A DNA stretch of 64,000 nucleotides from Larkinella humicola (GCF_008727875.1 NZ_VTWS01000005.1:372001-436000); one strand, 5' to 3'. Counted from the first letter of the stretch, positions 45,522 to 55,581 are shown. Notes: generated by a model from the letters alone, not told the origin. Made by a program: numbers and translations.

Positions 45522-45983
45522 TTAATTCCCTTTGCTCAGTTCATCAGCCGCCACGTTGATCAGGGTGCCAATCATCAGCCCCTGCAAATCGTGGCCCAGC
45601 GCACAGTCGTTCACGCGCTCCATTTTAAACTGGGGCTGGGTGCCATCGTCGTTGACGTAGAGATACCCCCGGGCTTCCACCTGGCACTCGTCGCAAATCC
45701 AGCACCCCCGCCCCACCCAGGTCGAGGTCATGTCGATGGTGTAGCGACGGGTGTTCGGGTCGTAATTCCACTGGTGGGTGATGCCCTGGTAATCGCGGCC
45801 CGTATTCGGGTAATACTGGTTCATGAGCAGACCGGCATACTGGCCGACGAACGCATTGGCTTCCTGATAACTGCCCTGATAAACCGGTTCTCGTGTCGTG
45901 TTGCAGGAGAACAGTGTAAGCAGACCGGCGACACAGGCGACCGTGATTCCGGTCCGATTGCGAAAGGTGACAAATGACTTCAT
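45522..45983 (-). CDS. Hypothetical lipoprotein
   Basis: A 153-residue protein with an N-terminal hydrophobic helix ending in a lipobox (LTLFSC, Cys about 28) and a short mature part with four further cysteines (RGCWICDEC and CALG). The CxxC-type spacing could bind metal or form disulfides in the periplasm. The region QYYPNTGRDYQGITHQWNYDPNTRRYTIDMT is beta-rich. No family is recognised. Its neighbour 24 nt downstream on the same strand is a small unknown protein, and the two may be co-transcribed. Confidence 0.6.
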   Translation of the reverse strand: MKSFVTFRNRTGITVACVAGLLTLFSCNTTREPVYQGSYQEANAFVGQYAGLLMNQYYPNTGRDYQGITHQWNYDPNTRRYTIDMTSTWVGRGCWICDECQVEARGYLYVNDDGTQPQFKMERVNDCALGHDLQGLMIGTLINVAADELSKGN

Positions 45984-46235
45984 ACCGAAAAATAGTTTAT
46001 GGTTTTCCGCCCCGTCCGAAGCGTTTGACCATCTATTCTGTCTACGGTTTCAAGGTTATCGGTTCCATTAATTTTTTTTTAACTACGGGAAAAGCTTCCT
46101 TTCAAAAAATACCCACTTTCTGCTATTTGTACTCAAGCCTGCCATGATTTTACAGCATTTAGTTGGAGGGAATGGGTAATTCTGCGTAAACTTCTGGCAT
46201 TCAAAGACGTAGAATCCTCTTTTCAGCCTGATCGT

Positions 46236-48209
46236 ATGCCTTTCCGGTTTCTTCTGCTCGTCCTCGTTATCAGCATTCGTGCGGCAGACGTCTACGCCAG
46301 CCTTCCGGTTCTGCTGTCGGCATCGCAACCGAAATACAGCCTGGGACGGCGGGTGGATTTTCTGGCCGACACCCTGGATCATCTGACGATCAACGATGTA
46401 TGCAAACCCGCACTGGCCCGCCTTTTTCAACCCAGTTTGCAGGAAACCCCCAACCTGGTTTTTGCCAACAGCAGCTACTGGTTCCACTTTCAGCTTTTGA
46501 ATCAGGACGTTCGGCCGGAAAGCCGCTACCTGTTCGAAGTCGGCTTTGGTAACATCAGGGAAATCGATCTCTACCTAATCGACCGCAACGGCAAAATAAC
46601 CCGCTTCCGGGCGGGCGATGCCCTGGGGCGCAACAGCCGACCGATTTCGTCGAATACCTACGTCTTTCCGCTGCCGCTCCGGCCCGGAGAACCGTATAGC
46701 GTTTATGTCCACATCGACAACCGCCAGCTTCACAGCTACTTCCCGCTCATCATCTGGGAAGAAAAGGGATTTCAGGCCCATGCCCAGGTGGCTACCCTGC
46801 TGTGGGGCTTTTACTGGGGAACGTTGTGTCTGATGCTGCTGTATCACCTCGTCATCTGGCTCTTTACCCGGATTATCAGCTACCTCTACCTGGCGTTTTA
46901 CCTGCTTTCCTACCTGTTTTACGAAGCCTGCCGGGGGAGTAACATCGGCATCCGCTACCTCTGGCCCAACTCGACCTGGCTGGCCGAACACGGTCTGGGG
47001 TTGTTTTCGCTGGGCGTGTTTTTTACGTTTATCGTTTTTTATTCCCGGGCGCTGAACCTGCGGCAAACGACTCCCCGCCTGTATTTCACCCTCTGGATTC
47101 TGTGTGGCCTGAGCGTGATCCTGGTCGGGATCAATCTGCTCGAATTGCTGCCGTTGTCACTCCAGTTTGTGGCCCTGATGAGTTCCTGTCCGCTGGTCAT
47201 CGGCATGTTTGTAGCCGGGGTGCTGACGTGGCGGCAGGGGCAGACATCCTCGAAATTTTATGTCATTGCTTCCATGTGTTACTCCCTCGGTTTTGCGCTC
47301 TTTGTGCTCAACCGGGTCGGCATCATTCCCGGAACCGGTCTTCTGATTCACTATTCCCAGAACATTGGTTCGCTGCTGGAATTTACGTTCATGTCGGTGG
47401 GGCTGGCCGACTACATCCGGAATGAACGACGGTCGGTCCGGCAGATGAAACGCCAACGCGAAATCGCCGAACTGGCCGCTTACGAACAGGAGATTCGCAA
47501 AAAAATAGAAATGGAAGAAGCCCTCATTGCCGGACAGATTCAGGAACGGCGCCGGGTGGCCGACGAATTACACGACCAGTTGGGCAGCGTCCTGTTTAGC
47601 ATCCGCACCCGCCTGAGCGAACTCAATAACCCTGACAAACAGCCCATTATCGACCGTTCGGCCCTGCATTCGCTGCTGCAATCCGTACAGGACGCCTACG
47701 ACGGCATCCGGCTGATCGCCCATAATTTCTGGCCCGACGAACTCGACGAACGCGGGCTGGGCAGCAGCCTGCAACAACTGACCAACAGCCTGAACCGGGC
47801 CGGCAAAACCAGCTTTGTTCTCCAGTTGAGTGGTATGGAAGAGCAACTGAACCGGATTGCCAAGTTTCATCTCTACTGCGTTTGCCTCGAACTGGTCACC
47901 AACATTCTGAAACATGCCCAGGCCAGTGAAGCCACCATCCGGTTTATGGTCGACGAAAACCGGAAGTTCCTGAAACTGAGCGTCCGTGACGACGGTTTGG
48001 GCTTCGATCCGGAACAGTTTCCACAGGGAAAAGGACTGCGAAGCATCAACGAACGGGCGGGATTGATGAGCGGCACCATCAACGTATCGAACCTGCCGGA
48101 CGGCGGAGGCACCTGGGTGCAGATTCGGATTCCGTTGATCGAGATCAATCTGCCAAAACCGCCCATCCATCAACAACTCAACGAGCCGTTGGTGAGTCCA
48201 GCCCGTTGA
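46236..48209 (+). CDS. 7TM-DISM sensor histidine kinase (NarX/DegS type)
   Basis: A 657-residue kinase. It begins with a signal peptide, then a 7TMR-DISM extracellular jelly-roll domain (about 50-180, SSYWFHFQLLNQ, YSVYVHIDNRQ), seven transmembrane helices (about 185-395), a coiled coil (405-440) and the HisKA_3/HATPase_c module: ERRRVADELHDQLGSVL with phospho-His about 446, LVTNILKHAQASEATI (N box) and DDGLGFDPEQFPQGKGLRSI (G box). It senses an extracellular ligand through the DISM domain. The LuxR-type regulator at 49804-50460, separated by one lipoprotein gene on the other strand, is its likely partner. Confidence 0.9.
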   Translation: MPFRFLLLVLVISIRAADVYASLPVLLSASQPKYSLGRRVDFLADTLDHLTINDVCKPALARLFQPSLQETPNLVFANSSYWFHFQLLNQDVRPESRYLFEVGFGNIREIDLYLIDRNGKITRFRAGDALGRNSRPISSNTYVFPLPLRPGEPYSVYVHIDNRQLHSYFPLIIWEEKGFQAHAQVATLLWGFYWGTLCLMLLYHLVIWLFTRIISYLYLAFYLLSYLFYEACRGSNIGIRYLWPNSTWLAEHGLGLFSLGVFFTFIVFYSRALNLRQTTPRLYFTLWILCGLSVILVGINLLELLPLSLQFVALMSSCPLVIGMFVAGVLTWRQGQTSSKFYVIASMCYSLGFALFVLNRVGIIPGTGLLIHYSQNIGSLLEFTFMSVGLADYIRNERRSVRQMKRQREIAELAAYEQEIRKKIEMEEALIAGQIQERRRVADELHDQLGSVLFSIRTRLSELNNPDKQPIIDRSALHSLLQSVQDAYDGIRLIAHNFWPDELDERGLGSSLQQLTNSLNRAGKTSFVLQLSGMEEQLNRIAKFHLYCVCLELVTNILKHAQASEATIRFMVDENRKFLKLSVRDDGLGFDPEQFPQGKGLRSINERAGLMSGTINVSNLPDGGGTWVQIRIPLIEINLPKPPIHQQLNEPLVSPAR

Positions 48210-48230
48210 GTTGCCCTGATTTTTAGCTTA

Positions 48231-49694
48231 TTACCCAAAAATCAGCGAGGCCGTTTTGGTGATCACTTTTCCATCGGGAAGTGTCACGGTCAACTTGATT
48301 TCGTCCTGAATACCGGACGTTTTGGCACCCGGTATGGTCAGACTGAAATTGAAAGCCCCGTTGGCATCCAGCGAATAAACCACCGTTGATACTTCATCCG
48401 TATACGAATCGGTTCCTACCACACGGAGCGACACCCGGGCATTGACCGGAACGCAATGGATGGACGCACGCGCCACATACGACTGTTGGGCCACGGGCCG
48501 GTCGGGTGAGAGTGCCAGCGGCTGCACCTTCAGTTCGGCGCCCAGTTCGACGGACAAATCCGGGTACGATGCTTTTCCATCGATTGGATCGGTGAGTCTG
48601 GAATACCTGGGTTCACCCCCGGAAGTCGGTACAGCTTTGGCAATGAAGAGCACATTACCGGTCCAGTAGTTCTTCTTTTCATCCTCAAAATTGGCTTTGC
48701 AGAGTTCGCCCTCCGGCGTAATGACCTCACACAATTTTCCCAATCCCTTATCCAGTACAAACCCGCCAATCAGCGTCCAGGGCGTAGCCTTCGGCGCTTT
48801 TGAGCCTACTTTCCGCAGCGCTTTGGTCACTTTATTGCACAAAATTTTGTCGAAAACCTTGCCGACGCCTTTGCAAATATCCTGATTCGACAGATTTACC
48901 TCGGCGCTCACGTCCGTCGGCAGAATCACACTATACATCCCTTTGGTCACCCGATGAGCCCGAAATTCGCCAACCCGGTTGCCTTTACTGGCCGGGCTTT
49001 TATACATGATGATCGATACGAATTCCGCATCGGACGGTAAGCCTCCGCAATTGGTCAGGTTGATGGTAACTTCCTGCTGTCCGGCGGCTTTTCGCGCACC
49101 CGACGGAATAGAAACGGCGTCGTTGGCAAACTCCTGCCGGAGTCGCAGCGGCTGGTTGTTGCGAACCGAAGTACCGCTGCCTGCCCGAAAAACCGGATTG
49201 ATCGCCGGGGCCGCCAGCCGCCCTCCGGTGATTTCCTCATCCAGATCGATTTCGGTATTCACCTGATTCTCCCCATCGGCCGAAATGTAGGTTACCGTCG
49301 CCCGGCTTTCCGTCTGCCATTTCAGCGCGATTTTAGAGCCATCCTGACCGAGAATGATTTTCAGCCTCGATTGCTCATCGAGCAGCAAATACGTCGCATC
49401 CTTCGAACCGGGGTCCATCTGGTGAACCAGAATGGTGAGTTGCTGGGTTACACCGGCGGCATTTTTCGTGCCGTACAGTTCCAGAATCCCGTCGGCTTTG
49501 TTGTCGATGCGGGCCACGAGCGGGTTATTCGGGGAAGTGAACAGCGTGATGGGTGAATGGGAAACCGGAGCCGGGTCCGTTTCTTTTTTACAGGCACCGG
49601 TCATCAGAACCAGAAAACCGGCCAGGGTCAGCGGGCCGAACACGAATCGGCGGACGGCGACCGGCAAGCGAAAAAATGTACCAGAGAAGTTCAT
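48231..49694 (-). CDS. Hypothetical exported lipoprotein
   Basis: A 487-residue protein with an N-terminal helix and lipobox (LMTGAC, Cys about 34), so probably lipid-anchored in the envelope. It is beta-rich with Ser/Thr/Gly-rich spacers, and the C-terminal 90 residues (RVSLRVVGTDSYTDEVSTVVYSLD, GAFNFSLTIPGAK, IKLTVTLPDGKVITKTASLIFG) look like an immunoglobulin-like domain. I do not recognise the rest. It lies between the histidine kinase and response regulator genes and may be a sensed or regulated surface protein. The start at 49694 begins MNFSGTFF and leads into the signal helix. Confidence 0.6.
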   Translation of the reverse strand: MNFSGTFFRLPVAVRRFVFGPLTLAGFLVLMTGACKKETDPAPVSHSPITLFTSPNNPLVARIDNKADGILELYGTKNAAGVTQQLTILVHQMDPGSKDATYLLLDEQSRLKIILGQDGSKIALKWQTESRATVTYISADGENQVNTEIDLDEEITGGRLAAPAINPVFRAGSGTSVRNNQPLRLRQEFANDAVSIPSGARKAAGQQEVTINLTNCGGLPSDAEFVSIIMYKSPASKGNRVGEFRAHRVTKGMYSVILPTDVSAEVNLSNQDICKGVGKVFDKILCNKVTKALRKVGSKAPKATPWTLIGGFVLDKGLGKLCEVITPEGELCKANFEDEKKNYWTGNVLFIAKAVPTSGGEPRYSRLTDPIDGKASYPDLSVELGAELKVQPLALSPDRPVAQQSYVARASIHCVPVNARVSLRVVGTDSYTDEVSTVVYSLDANGAFNFSLTIPGAKTSGIQDEIKLTVTLPDGKVITKTASLIFG

Positions 49695-49803
49695 AGAGCT
49701 GGGAATGTTGGGTTGGAACGCCCGGTTTGGTCCGGGAACACCCATCTATGACCCGCTCAGGGGGGAGGTTATCAGGCGAAAAAAAGATTTTCGCTACCCG
49801 GTT

Positions 49804-50460
49804 TTACACCAGCCCGTTCCGAATGGCAAAGTTGGCCAGTCCGACAATGCTCTTCACTTTCAGTTTCTGGATCATATTCCGGCGGTGCGTATCCACGGTC
49901 GCTTCGCTGATGTTCAACTTATCGGCAATTTCGGCGGTGGTAAACTCCTGGGCGATCAGCCGCAGCACTTCAATTTCCCGGGCCGTGAGCTGGCGGATTT
50001 GCTCGGGTTGTTTTTCTTCCTGCGAATCGACAAACGTTCGCAATACTTCCTGGCTCATATAAGGCCGGTCGTCGCGAATCACCTCATAAATGGCTTTCCG
50101 AACCAGATCGACGTCCTGGCTTTTGAACAGATACCCGGATACGCCCAGCCGAATGGCGGCATGAATGTCTTTGGGGTCTTCGGACATGCTCAGAATAATA
50201 ACCCGGGTTCGGGGCGACACGGATCGTAGCTGCACCACAAATTCCAGCCCGCTGATTCCCCGGCGCATGCGCAAATCGGCCACGACCACATCGACCAGCG
50301 GTTCTTTGCCCGTTCCATTTTTAAAAAACTGCAGGGCCTCCTCGCCATTGGTAAACACCTCTTCGATTTCAATTTGCGGGTCGTCACGGAGTAAACTCAG
50401 CAGACCGTCGATCACCACTTTATGGTCGTCGAGGAGTAGCACTTTGATTTTGCCTTTCAC
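49804..50460 (-). CDS. LuxR/NarL-family response regulator
   Basis: A 218-residue response regulator. The receiver domain (1-125) has Asp11/Asp12, phospho-acceptor Asp62 in VVVADLRMRRG and a lysine in YLFKSQD. The C-terminal LuxR helix-turn-helix reads QLTAREIEVLRLIAQEFTTAEIADKLNISEATVDTHRRN. The GTG at 50460 gives the family-like start KIKVLLLDDHK; a TTG 12 codons upstream is possible. It is transcribed in the same direction as the lipoprotein gene at 48231-49694 and is the best candidate partner of the 7TM-DISM kinase. Confidence 0.9.
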   Translation of the reverse strand: MKGKIKVLLLDDHKVVIDGLLSLLRDDPQIEIEEVFTNGEEALQFFKNGTGKEPLVDVVVADLRMRRGISGLEFVVQLRSVSPRTRVIILSMSEDPKDIHAAIRLGVSGYLFKSQDVDLVRKAIYEVIRDDRPYMSQEVLRTFVDSQEEKQPEQIRQLTAREIEVLRLIAQEFTTAEIADKLNISEATVDTHRRNMIQKLKVKSIVGLANFAIRNGLV

Positions 50461-50559
50461 GATAGGGAGGAATAGTAGACCGTCAAAATTAGTCAAACGA
50501 GATGATAACTTCTTGTCATAACCGCAATAGATGGATGAAAAATCAAACCATCTGCGATC

Positions 50560-51168
50560 ATGTTACAGACATTTTTGCTTCAAAGCACAACGGATCTTCA
50601 CCGGTTTATCGACACGTATCGTCAACGCAGTCAAGGAATTAGAGTTGACCCGGAATTCCTGAAACACACCACCGTGCGGGTCTTTCAGGATAGCGATCAA
50701 CCCGGGGAATGGACGGCCGGTTATTTTGTCAACGCCCGCCCACCGCATCGGTATTTCGATGTGCTGCCGGCCGCGATCAAAGCCCAGATGCTGGAAGACA
50801 GCCAAATTCGGGAAGAAGACGTGGCCGAAATCGGCGCCATCTGGATGGACGTCAAAGCCCTCGGACGGCTCGGGCGCTGGCAGGTGTATCTGTTCATGCT
50901 GGCCGATGCCTACGCCACCAACCAACCCTTCATCGTCGGCGGAACCGTTCACGCCCAGATCCGGGACTTTCAGATGCAGGTGGTCAAACACCCGCTGTTT
51001 GAGGGCGAGGTGGAACTGGCGGGTCAGGTGCAGCGGATTTGGGAATACTACGCCAACCGCGAAGAAATGTGGTTCGACTTCCTCAATTTCACCGTCCCGG
51101 AAATGCGTCGGCATGTCTCGCGCGACACCATAAGCCTTCGTCCGGCACCGTATCGCCAAAGTGCCTGA
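50560..51168 (+). CDS. Hypothetical protein
   Basis: A 202-residue soluble protein (MLQTFLLQSTTDLHRFIDTYRQRS). No signal peptide and no catalytic motif I can name; it is alpha-beta with aromatic-rich segments (GEWTAGYFVNARPPHRYFD, GRWQVYLFMLADAYATNQPFIVGG) that resemble acyltransferase-like folds, but this is a guess. It is divergent from the LuxR-type regulator (99-nt gap) and sits just before the sigma factor gene (90-nt gap). Its conserved codon use and length support a real gene. Confidence 0.6.
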   Translation: MLQTFLLQSTTDLHRFIDTYRQRSQGIRVDPEFLKHTTVRVFQDSDQPGEWTAGYFVNARPPHRYFDVLPAAIKAQMLEDSQIREEDVAEIGAIWMDVKALGRLGRWQVYLFMLADAYATNQPFIVGGTVHAQIRDFQMQVVKHPLFEGEVELAGQVQRIWEYYANREEMWFDFLNFTVPEMRRHVSRDTISLRPAPYRQSA

Positions 51169-51258
51169 TCTGAAAATTTAATTAACTACAAATGGTCAGA
51201 TGGAGAGATTTTAGTAGTTTTAACTGCTACTTGACCTCCATCTTTCCTGTTTGTATGT

Positions 51259-51924
51259 ATGTTTAAATTTCTACAGAAATCTTCCTCCTCTGCCCCTACT
51301 AACCCCTGCCTTCACCTTGAAAATAATCCCGATCTGTTTTGCCAGGCACTGGTTCATGAAGATCCGCGCAACGAAACGGCCTGGATGTGTCTGACGAAAC
51401 GTTTGTATAAGTTTTTCTTTAACTATGCCCAGAAATTCGGCACCAGTGAAGACGATATTCAGGATTTGATTCAGGATACGCTGGTCCAGTTTATGGACGA
51501 TATTTATTCCGGAAAATTTATTTGCCGGGGCTATAAACCCATCAGTTATGTCGGTCGGATCTGTATTAATAAATGGCGGGGCTGGTGGAAAAAATACAAA
51601 AAAGAAATGTCCCTCAAAGTCGATTGGGATTCGCTTTTCCGGGAATTTGACGACCGGCCGCTGGGGTCCGAACCCGCCACGGATGAGGCTGCCGAAGAAG
51701 ACGATTGCCTTCGGATTGCCGCCCGCAAAGCCTATGAAAAACTAACGCCCGTTCAGCAGAAACTGATGTGGGAGCATTATGTCAATGGAATGAAATTGAA
51801 TGACTTTGAAACAATGGAAGAAAAATCAGATGGATACGGAAAGTTACTCCATCACCGCGCTAAAAAAGAATTCGTCAGACTGTTCAAACACTACCTTTCC
51901 GATTGTCAATCATGGAAGAACTGA
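51259..51924 (+). CDS. Sigma-70 family RNA polymerase sigma factor (ECF-like)
   Basis: A 221-residue sigma factor. Region 2 is seen as FFNYAQKFGTSEDDIQDLIQDTL and the following GRICINKWRGWWKKYKKEMS; region 4 is less canonical, with LTPVQQKLMWEHYVNGMKLNDFE. The 13-nt overlap with the next gene shows translational coupling. That gene encodes a membrane protein with the layout of an anti-sigma factor, and a caspase and a papain-like protease follow in the same operon. The sigma factor probably drives its own operon on release. Target promoters are unknown, and no -33/-7 pair is obvious upstream. Confidence 0.85.
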   Translation: MFKFLQKSSSSAPTNPCLHLENNPDLFCQALVHEDPRNETAWMCLTKRLYKFFFNYAQKFGTSEDDIQDLIQDTLVQFMDDIYSGKFICRGYKPISYVGRICINKWRGWWKKYKKEMSLKVDWDSLFREFDDRPLGSEPATDEAAEEDDCLRIAARKAYEKLTPVQQKLMWEHYVNGMKLNDFETMEEKSDGYGKLLHHRAKKEFVRLFKHYLSDCQSWKN

Positions 51925-52751
51925 CGGATCAACAGCACGACGATCTAGCGGCTTATCTGTCCGACCAGATGACGCCCGGCGAAAAAACCGCCTTTGAAGA
52001 ACAACTCCGCCAGAATGAAGCCCTGCAACGGGAACTGCAAGTCCAGCAGCGGGTTCGGCGGGGCATGAGGCTCCTGTCTTTCGAGCAGGAAGCCGCGGCC
52101 TTCTACGCCAAAGCAAAGGAGGAACTGGCCACGGAAAAAACCGCCCAACCCGCCGAGGTGACCGTCCGCCCGCTCTGGCAACGCCCCGCCGTCTGGCTGG
52201 CCGCAGCCACGGTGCTGCTGACCCTTGGGCTGTTCTGGCGACTCTACAAAACCGACGGTTTGGACGGCCCGGAAACGCCGGTTGCCCAAAAAGACACCAC
52301 CGCTACGCAACCCCGGCCCGCCGACACGGTTCGGTCACTGCCCCCACCGCCGACGCCCGCTCCCCCCGCTGATCCGGGTCTGCTGCTGGCCGACGCCCTT
52401 TTCAAACCCACGCCCAAAGCCGCCCCGCTGCCCATCGAACCGCCCGATGAAACCGATGCCGCCGGTACGGCCGACTCAGCCGCCGTGGCGCAGGACTCGC
52501 TGGCCGTTTGGCATGGTGCCCGGCTGCTGCAGCAACGGCAACTCCGCGAGGCCATCCCGATTTTGCAGAAAACCGTGTTGGAAGGCTATCCCGGCCACTG
52601 GCGGGCGTGTGCCGAGTGGTACCTCAGTCTGGCGTATTTACGCAACCGGCAGCGCCGGGAAGCCCGATCGATTCTGACGCGCATTGCCCGAACGGATGGG
52701 CACCCGTATCAGGAAGAAGCCCGAAAACTACGCAGCCGTTTAAACGAATAA
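51912..52751 (+). CDS. Membrane anti-sigma-like protein with TPR-like periplasmic tail
   Basis: A 279-residue single-pass protein. The cytoplasmic N-terminus (1-90, EELTDQQHDDLAAYLSDQMTPGEKTAFEEQLRQNEAL) has the charged helical form of anti-sigma N-domains. One helix (about 93-112) crosses the membrane. A Pro/Ala-rich linker (about 120-190) is followed by a helical-repeat tail (about 205-279, ILQKTVLEGYPGHWRACAEWYLSLAYL) in the periplasm. The start at 51912 overlaps the sigma gene by 13 nt, which fits sigma/anti-sigma pairs. The anti-sigma role is inferred from topology and position; no zinc-binding anti-sigma motif is present. Confidence 0.7.
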   Translation: MEELTDQQHDDLAAYLSDQMTPGEKTAFEEQLRQNEALQRELQVQQRVRRGMRLLSFEQEAAAFYAKAKEELATEKTAQPAEVTVRPLWQRPAVWLAAATVLLTLGLFWRLYKTDGLDGPETPVAQKDTTATQPRPADTVRSLPPPPTPAPPADPGLLLADALFKPTPKAAPLPIEPPDETDAAGTADSAAVAQDSLAVWHGARLLQQRQLREAIPILQKTVLEGYPGHWRACAEWYLSLAYLRNRQRREARSILTRIARTDGHPYQEEARKLRSRLNE

Positions 52752-52764
52752 CCCGTTCCCTGCC

Positions 52765-55569
52765 ATGAAAAGGTTCTTTTGGTTGATCAGCCTGCTGGCG
52801 CTGCCCGGTTTGGCTCAGGTCACGGATTTGTCCAAATCTCCGCTGGCGGGGCATGTAGGCACGATTTCATCGACTGCCTATAACCCGGATGGCAGTTTAG
52901 TTGCTTCGGGCGGATACGACAATACCATTAAACTCTGGGATTTCAAAAGCGGGAAGGTAGTCAAAACCTTAACGGGACATAGCGGTATCGTTTATGCCAT
53001 CCGGTTCTACAAAAATGGAAAATTTTTGGTATCTGGTTCGAGCGATAAAACGCTTAAAATATGGGATTGGCAGAGCGGAAAAATGATCAAAAGCATACCC
53101 AGCGATGTTGACCCCTATTTTGTCGAACTTGTTGATAACGACCGCCTGATCATTTCAGTCTCCTGGGAGGAAAATGCCATCAAACTGATTGACGCCCAAA
53201 CCGGGAAATTGGTTCGAACCCTCTTTACGCATTTACTATTTGGTTCGGGAAGCGGCAGTGTCAGTTCGATCAGCTATGATTCCAGTACGAATCGACTGGC
53301 GCTCGGCATTAGCAATAATACGGTCGGAATCATCGATTTGAAAACGGGCAAGGCCATCCGCTCGTTTAACCCAAAAGAAGACAGTTATTATCCAGTCGAA
53401 TCCGTTTCATTCAGTGAGGACGGAAAAAAGATAGCTTCTGCGCACGACAACGTGGTAAAAATCTGGGATGTCAACACCGGGAAACTCCTGAGATCCTTTA
53501 TCAATTCCAGTAAAAATATTGAAACCCTCCAGTTTGCGAACAGTGACCATTCCATCCTTTGTGGCAGTCGTGAGGATACCGTAAACGTTTGGGATGCCAC
53601 TACCGGCCTCCTGCAGCATGCCCTCCCTTTACAAGTATCATTCCCCACGCACACACTGACCCTCAATTCGGACCGAACCCAGGCCATCGCTTCAGACACC
53701 GGTAGCACAGAGAGCCTGGTCGCCTGGGACATTAAATCCGGCAAAACCCTGCAAAACTTTCGCGGCCTTAATCCATTGATTTCTAAAACTTTTTCAGGGG
53801 ATTTCGATCTGGAAAGAAACCGAATCGCGTTGGGAATTTCAGCCGGTAAGGTTGGAATTTGGAACCCCTCAACCGGAGACTTTTCTCAACTGTTGGAAGA
53901 CAAAGCCGATGATCGGTTTGAAACCCGTTCGACCCATTTCAGCCCCGACGGAACGCTCCTGGCAGCAGCAGCACTGGATACCATTCGCATCTGGAACCTT
54001 GAAACCGGGAAGGCCTGGCAACTCCCGACGGGAGCAGGAATCATTAATGCCGTTCGTTTTTCGAAAGATGGCTCCCACCTCATTTCTGAACTTGATAACC
54101 GCCGGTTTCAAATTCTAACGCTTCGTTCCCGCAGCAAATTTGGTCCCCTCTTCACATCCACGTATCAATCTCCTGATCTTCCTCAAATCAGAGCCATCGG
54201 TGTGGGAAACAACCCTGGCGAACTTGTGCTGGCAACGGGCGACAATACCCTCCGTTTATGGAATACGGCCGAAAACAAAGCCACGGCAACGGTTCCTGTC
54301 AACCGGTTTATCTGCAACATCACCTATACTCCCAACGACCGCTACGTGGTGGTTCAAGGTTTCGACAACCTGATCGAAATTCGCGATGCCAAAACCCTGA
54401 AGCTGATTCAAACGCTCGACCAGGTCGGTTTCTTTACGGATGCGAACTTTAAAGCACCCCAAACACCCGACGGTCTCTACGAAATTTATCCCTATTTCCG
54501 GTCGGTTTTCCTGAAAAAAGTGGCCGGGCAACCCGTGGTGGCCGCTCCACCCAAAACCGCTCTGCCCCCGACGATTACCTGGGAACTGCCGACCCGCTCG
54601 GACGAAACCGTGGCCAACAATGCCTACGGGGTGAAGGCCTGTATCACCGGCGACGGCATAACCGCCCACCAGCTCTACCTCAATGGCGAACCGGTCAGCC
54701 TCCGGGGTTTCAAACGGCTCGGCTGCCCCCTGGGCATCGACCAGGTGATTACGCTCCGCATCGGGCCAAACGAGTTGTATCTCACAGCCACCACGGCGGC
54801 CGGCACCGTTTCGTCCGAACGCCGGTATATTACCTACCAGCCGCCTGCGCCGTCGCCCCTGACGGTGCAAACCGCTCCGCAACAAAAGCGGCTGGCGCTG
54901 GTGATCGGAAATGCCCGGTATCAACACGCCGGGTCGCTTGCCAATCCGGTCAACGACGCGCTGGCCCTGAAAGCGGTTCTGGAAGAATGCGGTTTTACGG
55001 TGCTTTATTACGCTGATCTCGACAAAAAAGGCATGATTACCGCCTTTCAGGAATTTGGCCTGAAGCTCAAGGCGTACAATGTCGGGCTGGTATTTTACGC
55101 CGGTCACGGACTGAGCATTCGGGGGATGAATTACTTTTTGCCCACCGACGCCAATCCGCAAAGCGAGGATGAGGTGGAGTTTGAGGGCATTCCGACCACC
55201 CGGCTCGTCCGCAAGATGGAAGAAGCCAACCGCCTGACCAACATCATCCTGTTCGATGCCTGCCGCGACAATCCGTTTGCCCGCACCTGGGGCCGGGCCC
55301 TCGGTGAATCGGGCGGTTTTGCCCTGCTGCCTCCGCCCAAGGGCACGCTGATTGCCTACGCGGCCTCGGATGGCGAACCCGCCCGCGACCGGGCCAAAAC
55401 CGGCACCAATAGCCCGTTTACCAAAGCCCTCGTCAAATACATCCGCCAGGGCGGGCTGTCGCTGTCCCAGATTTTGCAACGGGTTCGAACCGATGTCGAG
55501 AATGAAACGGCCGAACGCCAGACGACGCAGGATGTGAACATGATGCGCGATGATTTTTATTTCCGATAA
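52765..55569 (+). CDS. Exported WD40-repeat caspase-like peptidase
   Basis: A 934-residue protein with a signal peptide (ending ALPGLAQ). Residues about 25-560 form WD40 repeats (SGGYDNTIKLWDFKSGKVV, SGSSDKTLKIWDWQSGKMI and more), suggesting one or two propellers. An intervening beta domain covers about 590-700. The caspase domain (about 707-934) has LALVIGNARYQHAGSLANPVNDA, His777 in FYAGHGLSI and Cys832 in LFDACRDNP, a complete dyad. WD40-metacaspase fusions are known from cyanobacteria and Bacteroidetes. Being exported, it could cut the periplasmic part of the upstream membrane protein. It begins 13 nt after that gene ends. Confidence 0.93.
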   Translation: MKRFFWLISLLALPGLAQVTDLSKSPLAGHVGTISSTAYNPDGSLVASGGYDNTIKLWDFKSGKVVKTLTGHSGIVYAIRFYKNGKFLVSGSSDKTLKIWDWQSGKMIKSIPSDVDPYFVELVDNDRLIISVSWEENAIKLIDAQTGKLVRTLFTHLLFGSGSGSVSSISYDSSTNRLALGISNNTVGIIDLKTGKAIRSFNPKEDSYYPVESVSFSEDGKKIASAHDNVVKIWDVNTGKLLRSFINSSKNIETLQFANSDHSILCGSREDTVNVWDATTGLLQHALPLQVSFPTHTLTLNSDRTQAIASDTGSTESLVAWDIKSGKTLQNFRGLNPLISKTFSGDFDLERNRIALGISAGKVGIWNPSTGDFSQLLEDKADDRFETRSTHFSPDGTLLAAAALDTIRIWNLETGKAWQLPTGAGIINAVRFSKDGSHLISELDNRRFQILTLRSRSKFGPLFTSTYQSPDLPQIRAIGVGNNPGELVLATGDNTLRLWNTAENKATATVPVNRFICNITYTPNDRYVVVQGFDNLIEIRDAKTLKLIQTLDQVGFFTDANFKAPQTPDGLYEIYPYFRSVFLKKVAGQPVVAAPPKTALPPTITWELPTRSDETVANNAYGVKACITGDGITAHQLYLNGEPVSLRGFKRLGCPLGIDQVITLRIGPNELYLTATTAAGTVSSERRYITYQPPAPSPLTVQTAPQQKRLALVIGNARYQHAGSLANPVNDALALKAVLEECGFTVLYYADLDKKGMITAFQEFGLKLKAYNVGLVFYAGHGLSIRGMNYFLPTDANPQSEDEVEFEGIPTTRLVRKMEEANRLTNIILFDACRDNPFARTWGRALGESGGFALLPPPKGTLIAYAASDGEPARDRAKTGTNSPFTKALVKYIRQGGLSLSQILQRVRTDVENETAERQTTQDVNMMRDDFYFR

Positions 55570-55581
55570 CCCCTTCTGTCC

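Noticed and set aside
54256-55479. 407-codon open frame antisense to the WD40-caspase gene
   Set aside because: Same reason: a strand shadow of a gene with an intact caspase dyad.
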